Below are positions 35,980 to 44,794 of a stretch of DNA of 64,000 nucleotides, one piece after another. Position 1 is the first letter of the stretch; every line of letters starts with the position of its first letter. This DNA comes from Amphibalanus amphitrite (lineage: Eukaryota; Arthropoda; Thecostraca; Balanomorpha; Balanidae), in the NCBI RefSeq assembly GCF_019059575.1, contig NW_024881523.1:186001-250000 (forward strand), in the 5' to 3' direction. A model generated the notes under the pieces. That model saw only the letters and a list, made by a program, of their open reading frames with translations, was not told the origin of the DNA and did no database searches. Both the position numbers and the translations under genes were made by a program.

Positions 35980-36525
35980 TTAACCCGCGCCCCGCTGGGC
36001 TATTCAGCCATACGCGCCCTGCTGGGGGGGGGGGGGCAGATTCTGCCCCCCCCCCCCTGTCTAACTTCCGAACCGATGGGTAGAAAGACGGGGAAAACGG
36101 CAATCGAAAGCTCTCAACAAGGCGGATCTTACGAGCCCAAATTTTTTTGCTTAAGTAGGTCAGAGGTCAGGTCAAGGTCAGGTCAACGGTACAAAATGCA
36201 AGTTTCTACAGTATCGGCCTTGCACAGTAGTTGCCGAAGAATGGACTGAGACTGATTGCCCAAAACGTGTTCTTAGACTACCAAGACAATATTCGTTGCA
36301 TACAATGTCATTCAAAGGTTAAGGTCAAGGTCAGGTCAGGTCAGGTCACCAAAAACAAAATATAGAAAAGGGCATGTGCGACACATGTTTTATGGGTCAT
36401 TTTACTCATAGAATGCAATAGGCACACTCAATAAGTGATATGGACCACCTCTGGATGAATTTCAGGTCGAGGTCAGGTCAAGGTCAGGTCAAGTGAGGTC
36501 AAATTTTGAAGTTGGTTGTTAAGGC
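35980..36525. mobile_element. piggyBac-like element, family B, truncated copy
   Basis: It starts after TTAA at 35980-35983 with the doubled terminus (GCTGGG at 35994 and 36021, 27 bp apart). It continues as the reverse complement of the right half of 58329-59508 and stops abruptly at about 36525, where similarity ends. The other terminus is missing. Confidence 0.7.
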
Positions 36526-37213
36526 TTAATTATTTAATCTCATGTCAGTGCTGTTTTGATAAAATAATACATTTTGCTGGACCATGCCGACATTCGTAGA
36601 CATACCAAGGCATTACTTGCGAGTTGCAGCGCTTCAAAGCAGGACGCGCGCAATATTGTGAATTCCATGCATTGCTTTATTCCTTTCATGTAAATTGCAT
36701 TGAAAAACGTGACCGTTAGGTATAACCCAAGCCTTCAGACAGGGGGTCGCAGTGTAAAGAAACTGGGTTGGTTGAGTACTTGGGGAGGCCTTGTGTCCTT
36801 GACCACTGTCAAGTGAGAAATTACTGCATCTCGGGACCCAAACGGGGAACCACGGTTTCCGAGGAACCAAAACGGAAACGACTGTTTTCCAGGACCAGCC
36901 GGTAACTTTTGAGTGTTGTGTCCCGAGAACTACAAATCTGCACAGAAGCTATCTCCCGGAGCCCTAATATAGACCGCTTTTCATGTCCATAAATAGACTC
37001 TGGAAGCTCAGATGTGAACCAATGCCTCCCGGGACAGCAGAACAAGGACCACCTTTTCCTGGTACCCCAGTCAGGAGTTGTTGTGTCTCAGGGCCGCCCA
37101 GGGATCCCTACCGTGTCGGGTCGTGCGGGAGTGTGCCCAATTGGGCACCATCAGTGGACTAATACTGCTGGCAAGACCGGTAACGTTTTCCCTGGAGACC
37201 CACTGTAGGCTGG
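36526..37213. other. Flank of the LTR retrotransposon, nothing recognised
   Basis: Unique-looking sequence with short open frames only. It ends in GCTGG (37209-37213), the left copy of the retrotransposon target duplication. Confidence 0.4.
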
Positions 37214-37484
37214 TGTAGTCTGTGTCTTAGTCATTGCGTGGTTCGAGCGATGATGGTGCGCGTCGTATTGCGAGCCAGGGTCTTATGGCGCCGGTGAGTC
37301 GGCGGAGGGAGAAATTGATCAGCCTTTGTCTAGGGTTCAGAATGACGTGATATGACGTGATATGACGTGTACAGAGGTATGATCTAGGCTAATGTGGTGA
37401 AGCCGGGCAGTGCGCTCCGGGACACGAGCGGGTACGGGTGTGAATAGAGGCATCTGAGTGTACTGGACTTTTGGCATTACTACA
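37214..37484 (+). repeat. 5' LTR
   Basis: This 271-bp LTR is identical by eye to 41386-41656. It contains three consecutive 10-bp units ATGACGTGAT/ATGACGTGAT/ATGACGTGTA at 37342-37371, which resemble CRE/ATF half-sites in helical phase. No obvious TATA box. Confidence 0.93.
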
Positions 37485-37500
37485 AGCTATTTCGGCGACC

Positions 37501-38259
37501 ATGTCACAGGAAAGCGCTGTGGCAAGTTCTGCGCTGGACATGCGGCTAATCCCCGAGTTCGATGGCGGTAACGCCTCTGTGGAAGAGTGGCTGGATAAGA
37601 CGAAGCTCGTCTGTCAGCTGCGCGGAGTGTCCGACATTCAAACCGTCGTCCCCCTGCGGTTGACCGGCGGAGCCTTCAGCGTCTACCAGCAGCTGAAGCC
37701 CGAGGAGAAGCTGCAGTACTCTGCCGTCAAAGCTGCCCTGCTGCGGGCGTTCGCTGTGGATAAGTTCCAGGCGTACGAGGAGTTCACGGCGAGAAGACTT
37801 CGTGTCGGCGAGAGCGTCGACGTCTACCTGGCAGACCTGCGGCGGCTGGCCTCCCTGTTCGGCGGGCTCGGCGACACGGCGCTGATGTGCGGCTTCGTGG
37901 CCGGTCTCCCGGATGCGGCGAGGCATACCTTGAGGGCCGGCTGCCGCATGGAGAGCCTGACGCTGGCCGAGCTGGTGGAGCGGGCTCGGGCGCTGATGGC
38001 AGAGAATGCCGTCGCTGCAGCCGCTGCCGCCGCTGCGCCGGCCCGTTCCCGCCACACGCCGGCGTCATCACGGTGTTACCGCTGCGGTCGAGCCGGTCAC
38101 TTCGCTCGTGACTGCCGGGCGGAGAGGAGAGCGGACATCATCTGTTTCCGGTGCGAGCAGCCAGGACACGCCGCGGCACGCTGCCCGGAACGGATGCCGG
38201 GAAACGCGTCAGGAGAGGCGGTGTCTGCGCCAACCTCCTCTCGGGCAGCCCAAGAGTAA
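37501..38259 (+). CDS. gag: Retrotransposon Gag with two CCHC zinc knuckles
   Basis: 252 residues from the ATG at 37501, 16 bases after the 5' LTR. The open frame extends upstream into the LTR, but 37501 is the first ATG outside it. The N-terminal two thirds look like a capsid-type helical domain. A poly-alanine linker near residues 175-182 precedes two CX2CX4HX4C knuckles (CYRCGRAGHFARDC and CFRCEQPGHAAARC), which bind the genomic RNA. Gag would form the cytoplasmic virus-like particle. The frame ends at TAA 38257-38259 and overlaps pol. Confidence 0.9.
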   Translation: MSQESAVASSALDMRLIPEFDGGNASVEEWLDKTKLVCQLRGVSDIQTVVPLRLTGGAFSVYQQLKPEEKLQYSAVKAALLRAFAVDKFQAYEEFTARRLRVGESVDVYLADLRRLASLFGGLGDTALMCGFVAGLPDAARHTLRAGCRMESLTLAELVERARALMAENAVAAAAAAAAPARSRHTPASSRCYRCGRAGHFARDCRAERRADIICFRCEQPGHAAARCPERMPGNASGEAVSAPTSSRAAQE

Positions 38260-41200
38260 GAGGCGCGCTACCGACGGTGCAGCTGCTGGTGAATGGGCAG
38301 CGCAGAGTGGCTGTCATCGACTCGGGCTGCAGCTGCACCATCATCCACGAGTCGTGCTGCGCGAGCTGGAGACGGTGCGGCGTGACTGTAATGGCCGTCA
38401 ACGGGTCCCGGCTGCCAAGCAGCGGAGTAACGGAGGTGGCGGTTCAGCTGAAGAGCGGCGGGCCCGCGGTGACGCTCAGCGCCGTGGTAGTGCCGGACAA
38501 ACCACTGGGCGTGGATATGCTGGTGGGGATGACCGGCATCGCGGCGCTGGGCGGGGTGACAGTGCGGGCGGCGGACGATGTGGTGTTCGGTGCCAGCGAG
38601 AGGCCCGACGTGGCCGTGCCGGGCCCGGGAGGGGTGCCGCCGCGATGCAGCGCCGTGACGCCCCCGGCGTTGACCGTGGAAGAGCGAGACTTCACGGTCA
38701 CTTATGACGCGAAAAGTCAACACTGGACGGTGGCGTGGAAGTGGCGGAACGGGGCGGAGCCAGGGTGCCTGAGGAACGGTGTCCCCCAGTACGGCGTGCC
38801 GGCCGAGGCACGGCAGGAGTTTGATGCTGAACTCCGTACATGGATCGACAACGGCTGGCTGGAGCCGTACGACGAGACGGTGGACGGGCCGCCGCGTGGG
38901 CTGATCCCTCTCATGGCTGTTGAACAGCAGAACAAGACTAAAGTACGACCAGTCTTAGACTGCCGCGAGCTCAACAGCCATGTGGAGGCACACACGGCCG
39001 ACGCTGACGTATGTGCCGACACGCTGAGGAAATGGCGGCGGCACGGGGCCAACGTCGCCGTCGTCGACCTGAAGAGGGCGTACTTGCAGCTCAGGACCGA
39101 TCGTCGGCTGTGGCCGTTTCAGACAGTCGTGATTGATGGCCAAAGGTACGCTCTTACCCGTGTCGGATTCGGGCTCAACGTCGCGCCTCTCATCATGAAG
39201 GCGGTGGTGCGGACGGTGCTGCAACAGGACCCAGTGATGCAGGGCGCCGTCATACCGTACGTCGACGATCTGTGCGTCAATGAGGACGTGGTGAGCGCGG
39301 AGCGCGTGATCGCCCACTTCGCGAGCTATGGGCTCCAGTGTAAGCCGCCGGAGCGGGCTGCGGACGGAGCGCGGCTGCTGGGACTGCGTGTGGAGCCAGT
39401 CGGGGGTGGGCTGGCCTGGAGGCGTGACAACCCAGTCGGCTCACCGCCCGCGGCAATGACGCGGCGCTCCGTGTTTTCATGGTGTGGTCGTATCGTGGCG
39501 CACCTGCCGGTCTGCGGTTGGCTGAGACCAGCGACAGCGTGGCTGAAGCGTCGTGTCAACTCTCTCACACGCGGGTGGGATGACGTCACACACGACGCGG
39601 CCCTGCGGGAACAGCTGAAGCACGTGGCTGAGCGACTGGCGAGCGAGGACCCGGCCCGTGGGCAGTGGTGCGTGACTGGGCACCGCGCCGTACTGTGGAC
39701 GGACGCTAGCTCGATAGCCGCCGGCGTCGTGCTGGAGAGCGAGGGAGGTGACGTCATCGAGGACGCGTGCTGGCTCCGCCGGGACGAGGCCACCCACATC
39801 AACATGGCGGAGCTCGACGCCGCCGTGCGGGGCATCAACCTGGCCCTGGCGTGGGACATGAAGACCATCGAGCTGAAGACGGACTCCGCCACTGTTCACC
39901 GGTGGGTCAGCGACGCTCTGAGCGGGCGCGCGAGACTGCGAACCAAGGCACATGGAGAGATGCTTATCCGCCGGCGGGTCGACGTCATCAGGCAGCTGGT
40001 CGCAGAGCTGGGCATTTCTCTCACCGTGTCTCTAGTCCGCTCGTCTCAGAACCGTTCGGACACGCTGACCCGAGTGCCGTCCCTGTGGTTGCGTCAGGAC
40101 TCGCAGCCAGCGGACCAGCGGCCGAGCGATGGACAGCCAGTGGCAGCAGCGGCAGTGGTTGGATCGGAAGTGGGAGACGGCGGCGGCGCCGTTACCGTGG
40201 ACTTCCGACAGGCCGTCACTGACGTACATGTCAGGGCGGGTCACCCGGGTGTCCGACGAACGCTGTATTTCGCGCGTCGGGATGTGTCATCGTCGATTTC
40301 CCGGAAAGTGGTCAGGGAAGTGGTGACGGCCTGTGACGTCTGCCGCGCGGTTGACCCGGCGCCGGTGACCTGGAGGCACGGGTCGCTGGCTGTGGAGGGG
40401 ACGTGGGACCGGCTGGCCATCGATGTCACGCACTACGGTGGTCAGTCCTACTTGTCGGTGATAGACTGTGGCCCGTCACGGTTTTGTGTGTGGAGGCTGC
40501 TGCGGCGGTCGGACGCGGCGACAGTCACGAGTGAACTCGAACAAGTGTTCGCGGAGCGAGGCGCACCGGCTGAGCTTCTGGCGGACAACGACACCGCTTT
40601 CCGCAGTCGTCAGTTCGCCGCTTTCGCTGCCCGCTGGGGAGTGCTGCTGCGTTTCCGCGCAGTGCATCGCCCCAGCGGGAACTCCATCGTGGAGCGGAAC
40701 CACCGCAGTGTCAAAGTGATCGCGGCGCGGAAGAAGTGTGGCATCGGAGAGGCCGTGCACCTGTACAATATCACGCCCCGTGACGGCGGGACGGCGGCTG
40801 AGGCGCCCGCCAACGGCATCTACCGCTACCCTGTGAGGGACGCCGTGAGACAAAGAGCTACCGCCGGAGCGTCCGAGGAGGCCGTGATAGGACGGCCGCC
40901 AGCCCGGCGGGAGGGTGACTTCCAGGTGGGGGACGCCGTGTGGGTGAGGCGGCCGGGCACCCGCTGCACCGAGCGGTCGGTTCGAGGAACGGTGTCTGGC
41001 GTGGTGTCGCCGCAGGTGGTTGAAGTGGGCGGCGTGCCTTGGCACATCAGAGACCTCCGCCACTGCGGTGACACCGGGGGACTAGCAGCAGGCCCTCGGA
41101 CCCTCGACCGGGGCAGCGGGGGCCCACAGGAAGCGGAGGAGGACCGTGCCGGGTCCCCGGTCGTCATGACATTCGGTTATGAGGGCGATGGCGCGCCGGG

Positions 41201-41390
41201 GCGCCCGGTGGAGGAGGCTGATGATGCGGGTGGTGAGTGCGGCCGGTCTGAGAGCGACAGCGGCGAAAGGGTGGTGCGCCGAGGTCAGCGTAATCGGCGG
41301 CCGCCTGACTTCTTCGGCCACGTGGTGCCGATTGATGCGTTAAACAGCAGCAGCGGAAGTGATGATCTTGAGGATCAGGGTGAGGTGTAG
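38151..41390 (+). CDS. pol: Retrotransposon Pol: protease, reverse transcriptase, RNase H, integrase
   Basis: Intact frame in the -1 phase relative to gag. It is probably decoded from about 38205 by frameshifting; 38151 is only the first ATG in the frame. Residues are numbered from that ATG. The aspartic protease has DSG at 57-59. The reverse transcriptase has YVDD at 370-373. RNase H starts with WTD, Asp518. The integrase zinc finger has H693, H698, C728 and C731, and its DDE triad is D758, D812 and E848. No inactivating change was seen. The stop TAG at 41388-41390 lies inside the 3' LTR. The enzymes would reverse-transcribe the element and integrate it with 5-bp staggered cuts, as the GCTGG duplication shows. 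Confidence 0.92.
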   Translation: MRAARTRRGTLPGTDAGKRVRRGGVCANLLSGSPRVRGALPTVQLLVNGQRRVAVIDSGCSCTIIHESCCASWRRCGVTVMAVNGSRLPSSGVTEVAVQLKSGGPAVTLSAVVVPDKPLGVDMLVGMTGIAALGGVTVRAADDVVFGASERPDVAVPGPGGVPPRCSAVTPPALTVEERDFTVTYDAKSQHWTVAWKWRNGAEPGCLRNGVPQYGVPAEARQEFDAELRTWIDNGWLEPYDETVDGPPRGLIPLMAVEQQNKTKVRPVLDCRELNSHVEAHTADADVCADTLRKWRRHGANVAVVDLKRAYLQLRTDRRLWPFQTVVIDGQRYALTRVGFGLNVAPLIMKAVVRTVLQQDPVMQGAVIPYVDDLCVNEDVVSAERVIAHFASYGLQCKPPERAADGARLLGLRVEPVGGGLAWRRDNPVGSPPAAMTRRSVFSWCGRIVAHLPVCGWLRPATAWLKRRVNSLTRGWDDVTHDAALREQLKHVAERLASEDPARGQWCVTGHRAVLWTDASSIAAGVVLESEGGDVIEDACWLRRDEATHINMAELDAAVRGINLALAWDMKTIELKTDSATVHRWVSDALSGRARLRTKAHGEMLIRRRVDVIRQLVAELGISLTVSLVRSSQNRSDTLTRVPSLWLRQDSQPADQRPSDGQPVAAAAVVGSEVGDGGGAVTVDFRQAVTDVHVRAGHPGVRRTLYFARRDVSSSISRKVVREVVTACDVCRAVDPAPVTWRHGSLAVEGTWDRLAIDVTHYGGQSYLSVIDCGPSRFCVWRLLRRSDAATVTSELEQVFAERGAPAELLADNDTAFRSRQFAAFAARWGVLLRFRAVHRPSGNSIVERNHRSVKVIAARKKCGIGEAVHLYNITPRDGGTAAEAPANGIYRYPVRDAVRQRATAGASEEAVIGRPPARREGDFQVGDAVWVRRPGTRCTERSVRGTVSGVVSPQVVEVGGVPWHIRDLRHCGDTGGLAAGPRTLDRGSGGPQEAEEDRAGSPVVMTFGYEGDGAPGRPVEEADDAGGECGRSESDSGERVVRRGQRNRRPPDFFGHVVPIDALNSSSGSDDLEDQGEV
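38199..38242 (+). promoter_or_regulatory. Probable -1 ribosomal frameshift signal between gag and pol
   Basis: GGGAAAC at 38199-38205 is a classic X XXY YYZ heptamer and is in the required phase: gag reads GGA at 38200 and AAC at 38203. Pol lies in the -1 frame. After a 7-nt spacer, GAGAGG (38213-38218) can pair with CCTCTC (38237-38242); an alternative is GGCG (38217-38220) with CGCC (38228-38231). Both structures were found by eye and not folded energetically. Confidence 0.8.
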
Positions 41391-41656
41391 TCTGTGTCTT
41401 AGTCATTGCGTGGTTCGAGCGATGATGGTGCGCGTCGTATTGCGAGCCAGGGTCTTATGGCGCCGGTGAGTCGGCGGAGGGAGAAATTGATCAGCCTTTG
41501 TCTAGGGTTCAGAATGACGTGATATGACGTGATATGACGTGTACAGAGGTATGATCTAGGCTAATGTGGTGAAGCCGGGCAGTGCGCTCCGGGACACGAG
41601 CGGGTACGGGTGTGAATAGAGGCATCTGAGTGTACTGGACTTTTGGCATTACTACA
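41386..41656 (+). repeat. 3' LTR
   Basis: This 271-bp LTR is identical by eye to 37214-37484, including the three ATGACGTG repeats at 41514-41543. It contains the pol stop codon at its third base. Confidence 0.93.
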
Positions 41657-41661
41657 GCTGG

Positions 41662-42957
41662 ATCACCAGAAATTGTGTACATCAGCCTGGCTAAGATCCC
41701 CGATAGGCAATGAGCCCCAGTCATTGCGCCAGTTACCGCGCTCTAATAGCAAACGGTAATGTAATCCATCACATTAGTAGGTAATGCCATCATGATATAC
41801 AGTATAGCGTGCAGAGGCTACTGCCGCCGGGCGGCCAGCCCGGGACTCGGTCTGGTGAGCATCCACCAACGCTGACACGGTCCGACCGACGGACACAGGC
41901 TGACACATGACACAGAGCCGCTAAAATAAGTTACGAGTGGTATACATAAATAAAAAGCATAAATGATACGGTTACTTATTCGGTAAACCATATTTAACCA
42001 ACCCTATTCATGACATAAAATGACAATAAATGCATGAAAAATAGCTCCTCATAACGATGAATGACAGCGTTCAACAACAAAGCGCTGCAACTGGTGGGCG
42101 GCTATCCGCCTAGAATATTCAGTGCCTGACCTCAGCGCGTTGGCCTAGGTCGAGGACCGCAGCTGTGTCAGTCCCCTCTGACCGATTCACGGTACCCACA
42201 GCGGGGATCGGTGGATTGTCGAGGGGCGCCTTACCTTGTCGGAAGTGCAGCAGGTGTTCGGTCGGTGTCACGTGTCGCCGCGCCGCGGGCACCGTCCGCC
42301 TCTGTCGAGCTGCCGTCTCCGACGGGAGCGGCGCGAACGAGCTCCGTCCGCGCCGACGACCAGCTTCCGCCGCCCGCCGACAGGTGGCAGACCCGGCGCC
42401 GAGCCGCCGCTGATGAATAGCGCCCATTGGCGACTTGGTTCGCCGCAGTTAATTGACCGTCGGGGGCTGTCGGGGTGCGGTTTAGAGTCTGAGGGACGAG
42501 GCGTCGCAGCCGCGCCTGTAGGGGCGTCACTTACGCATAGTTTAAGCCTCGCAACTACTTTGTCACGCCAAGGCAGCTTGTAAGAGGTCCTCTGCAAGCC
42601 GAGGAGTTAAATAAACGGTGCTTGTACATTGTACAGCCCCAAGTCACAAGAAAGAAGAAAATACTTTATTCATAAAATAATATATTTTTGATTGCGAGCT
42701 CAGGCACCGGACAGGCACTGCTTGCTGCGAATGACATTACAGACCCGACTCTCGACTAGCCCGCACATGGATCACCGATGCGAATTATTCCCAAGCGGAC
42801 AGTTTTTTTTTGTTAAATGTAATTATTTGAACTGTGCACGGTTTTCACAGGCTTAGTATAGCCCTCCCTCGCTAGTGGCTACCTAAATTTAGCTGCTTTT
42901 ACAATAGGTATATGGACGGTTGTTTTTAGTCTCGAGACCTCTCCTATCGAGTCATAA
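41662..42957. other. Intergenic, nothing recognised
   Basis: AT-rich at 41700-42120 and 42540-42950. A GC-rich block at 42160-42540 has open frames on both strands but no recognisable protein or convincing splice pattern. Confidence 0.35.
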
Positions 42958-43824
42958 CCCGCGAGTTGCTGGGGGGGGGGGGGCGTTAAACGCCCCCACT
43001 TTTTTCGCTGGGCCATAGCATCCAAATTTTGGGTACCTGTAGGGAATTGATTGAAGTTTATTGTGACAAAGTTTTTAAAAAATCGGTCGGAAATTTTTTT
43101 GAGATATCGAGGTTTTAGTGACGTCATGATTTCTGAGTTTTCGATCAAAAACGGCATATGTTCAAAAAATCATATAAAATCACAGAATAAACATACAGAC
43201 ATGCCGTAAACGCCATTAGACTGCCAATACCATGAACAATCAAATGGCTATCTTCGATTATTGATTATCGTTCCGCATTTTCCAAAATCTTGAACTGAAT
43301 CTTGGCAATTTCTCGTGACAACTTCACGACCATGATACACGCATTTCTTAAATTGAACTTTTTGAGCCAAACACGTACACATATGATAAAATGAATGTCA
43401 CTATCGTGTTCTACGCCCCAAATTACCCATAAAACATGTGTCACAGGCTGCGAATATCAGTTTTGATTTTCGGGGATATGTGCCTACCCGGTTGACCTGA
43501 CCTTGACCCTGACCTATGCTTGACTGACCCCTACATGGATCTGACACTCTTGTAGGCCTTATATGATGGATTGTGCACCGTTTTGACAGAGTTTATGACG
43601 AAAGGCGCCCATTACGAAGTCCTGAAGTCCATGCTACTGAAAGCCCGATTACAGGTGTTTGACCTGACCTTGACCCGATCTGTGACCTCAAAATTCAACT
43701 TTAAAGTACTCATCTGAAGCGTCTCGTCGCGTTCTTTCGTTTGCCGCCTCGTGCGTTTCGCTGCGCCTATTGGTTCTCGAGTTATCGGCTGGGGGCGTTT
43801 AACACCCCCCCCCCTCAGCAAACG
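42958..43824. mobile_element. piggyBac-like element, diverged family B relative
   Basis: The left end CCCGCGAGTTGCTGGGGG and the right end with CCCCCCTCAGCAA are degenerate, and the TTAA sites are mutated (ATAA on the left). The left interior still matches family B, sharing a block around TTTTAGTGACGTCATG at 43112-43131, and the TGACCT-rich right half is present. An old copy. Confidence 0.6.
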
Positions 43825-44794
43825 GTGTGTGGCGAAATACCCCAGCAACTGCCGGGATAAGATGCACGATATCCGCAAGGAAACTTTGCGAATAACGCAG
43901 TCGCCTGTTGCGCTTAAACCACTTGAGAACACGTATGACTGAAAAAAGAGTACAAGCGGAAATTAATTGCACCATCATGAAAACAAAGTGACCAGAGCCG
44001 CATATTTATGTGTAATGTCTATGAATGTATGACCTAGAAATGCACCAACTGGAGCACAATTATTACTTCAAACAGTAGCGCACCCTAGGTTTTTCAATGA
44101 AAAGCCCGTTGGTATACTGTAAACTTAGCTGATAGTACTTGGCAGTTTTAAGTGAGGTAATGAGTCAAATTTTAGGTCATGCTGATTGGCTTTATTTCTG
44201 TTTTATCATTAAAAATAAGCGAAATAATTTTCCATCGTTTACTTGTCAAAAACTGGGAATATGATACGGTCGAGAAACTGTTCGTGTTCCTGTAATGGTG
44301 AAATAATTTAGGCATCTATGTTGAAAATGCAGTGCTTTTTATCAATTCACCCACATACGCTTTCATTTCCAATCATTTCTCCATTCAATTCATTTGTCGG
44401 TTCAATCATAATGCAATGGGGCTCCTCCCAGCCTTACATTTTCACTAAAAATGAGCGCATAGAAAGCGAAAACATAAAATGTAAAAACATTTTATCACCG
44501 CAATAAAGTGGGTACTGAGAAGGTATCAGTCGTGGGAACATGGCACCATTTTAATGGATTTTTTAAAATGTTTGCATCTCGTTTTTTGACATTTCTCCCG
44601 GTTTTCAGTCCCGAAAAATATGAGGCGCGTGATACACTCAAAACTGGTAGACAATCAGAGACAGAAAGAGACACAATTTTGGAGTTCGCTTCATTATTCA
44701 TTTTGCTAAAAAAGAACTATTGAAGAAAAAACTATTTAAATAGCACCCAGACGGGTACATTTCATTAAGCTTACGTGGATAGATAACTTACAAG

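Larger units (their letters stand above)
37214..41656 (+). mobile_element. Full-length LTR retrotransposon, PR-RT-RH-IN order
   Basis: A 4443-bp element with two 271-bp LTRs that look identical base for base and begin TGTAG and end CTACA. A perfect 5-bp target duplication, GCTGG, lies at 37209-37213 and 41657-41661. Inside are intact gag and pol frames and no env-like frame. Domain order (protease, reverse transcriptase, RNase H, integrase) fits Ty3/gypsy-type and Bel/Pao elements; I could not decide between them by reading. GGCGACC at 37494-37500 may be part of a tRNA primer-binding site, with low confidence. The sequence just before the 3' LTR is purine-rich. Identical LTRs and open frames indicate a very recent insertion. 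Confidence 0.93.

Noticed and set aside
37546..38055. A 169-residue minus-strand frame across gag
   Set aside because: It is the antisense shadow of the gag coding sequence, which has clear zinc knuckles on the plus strand.
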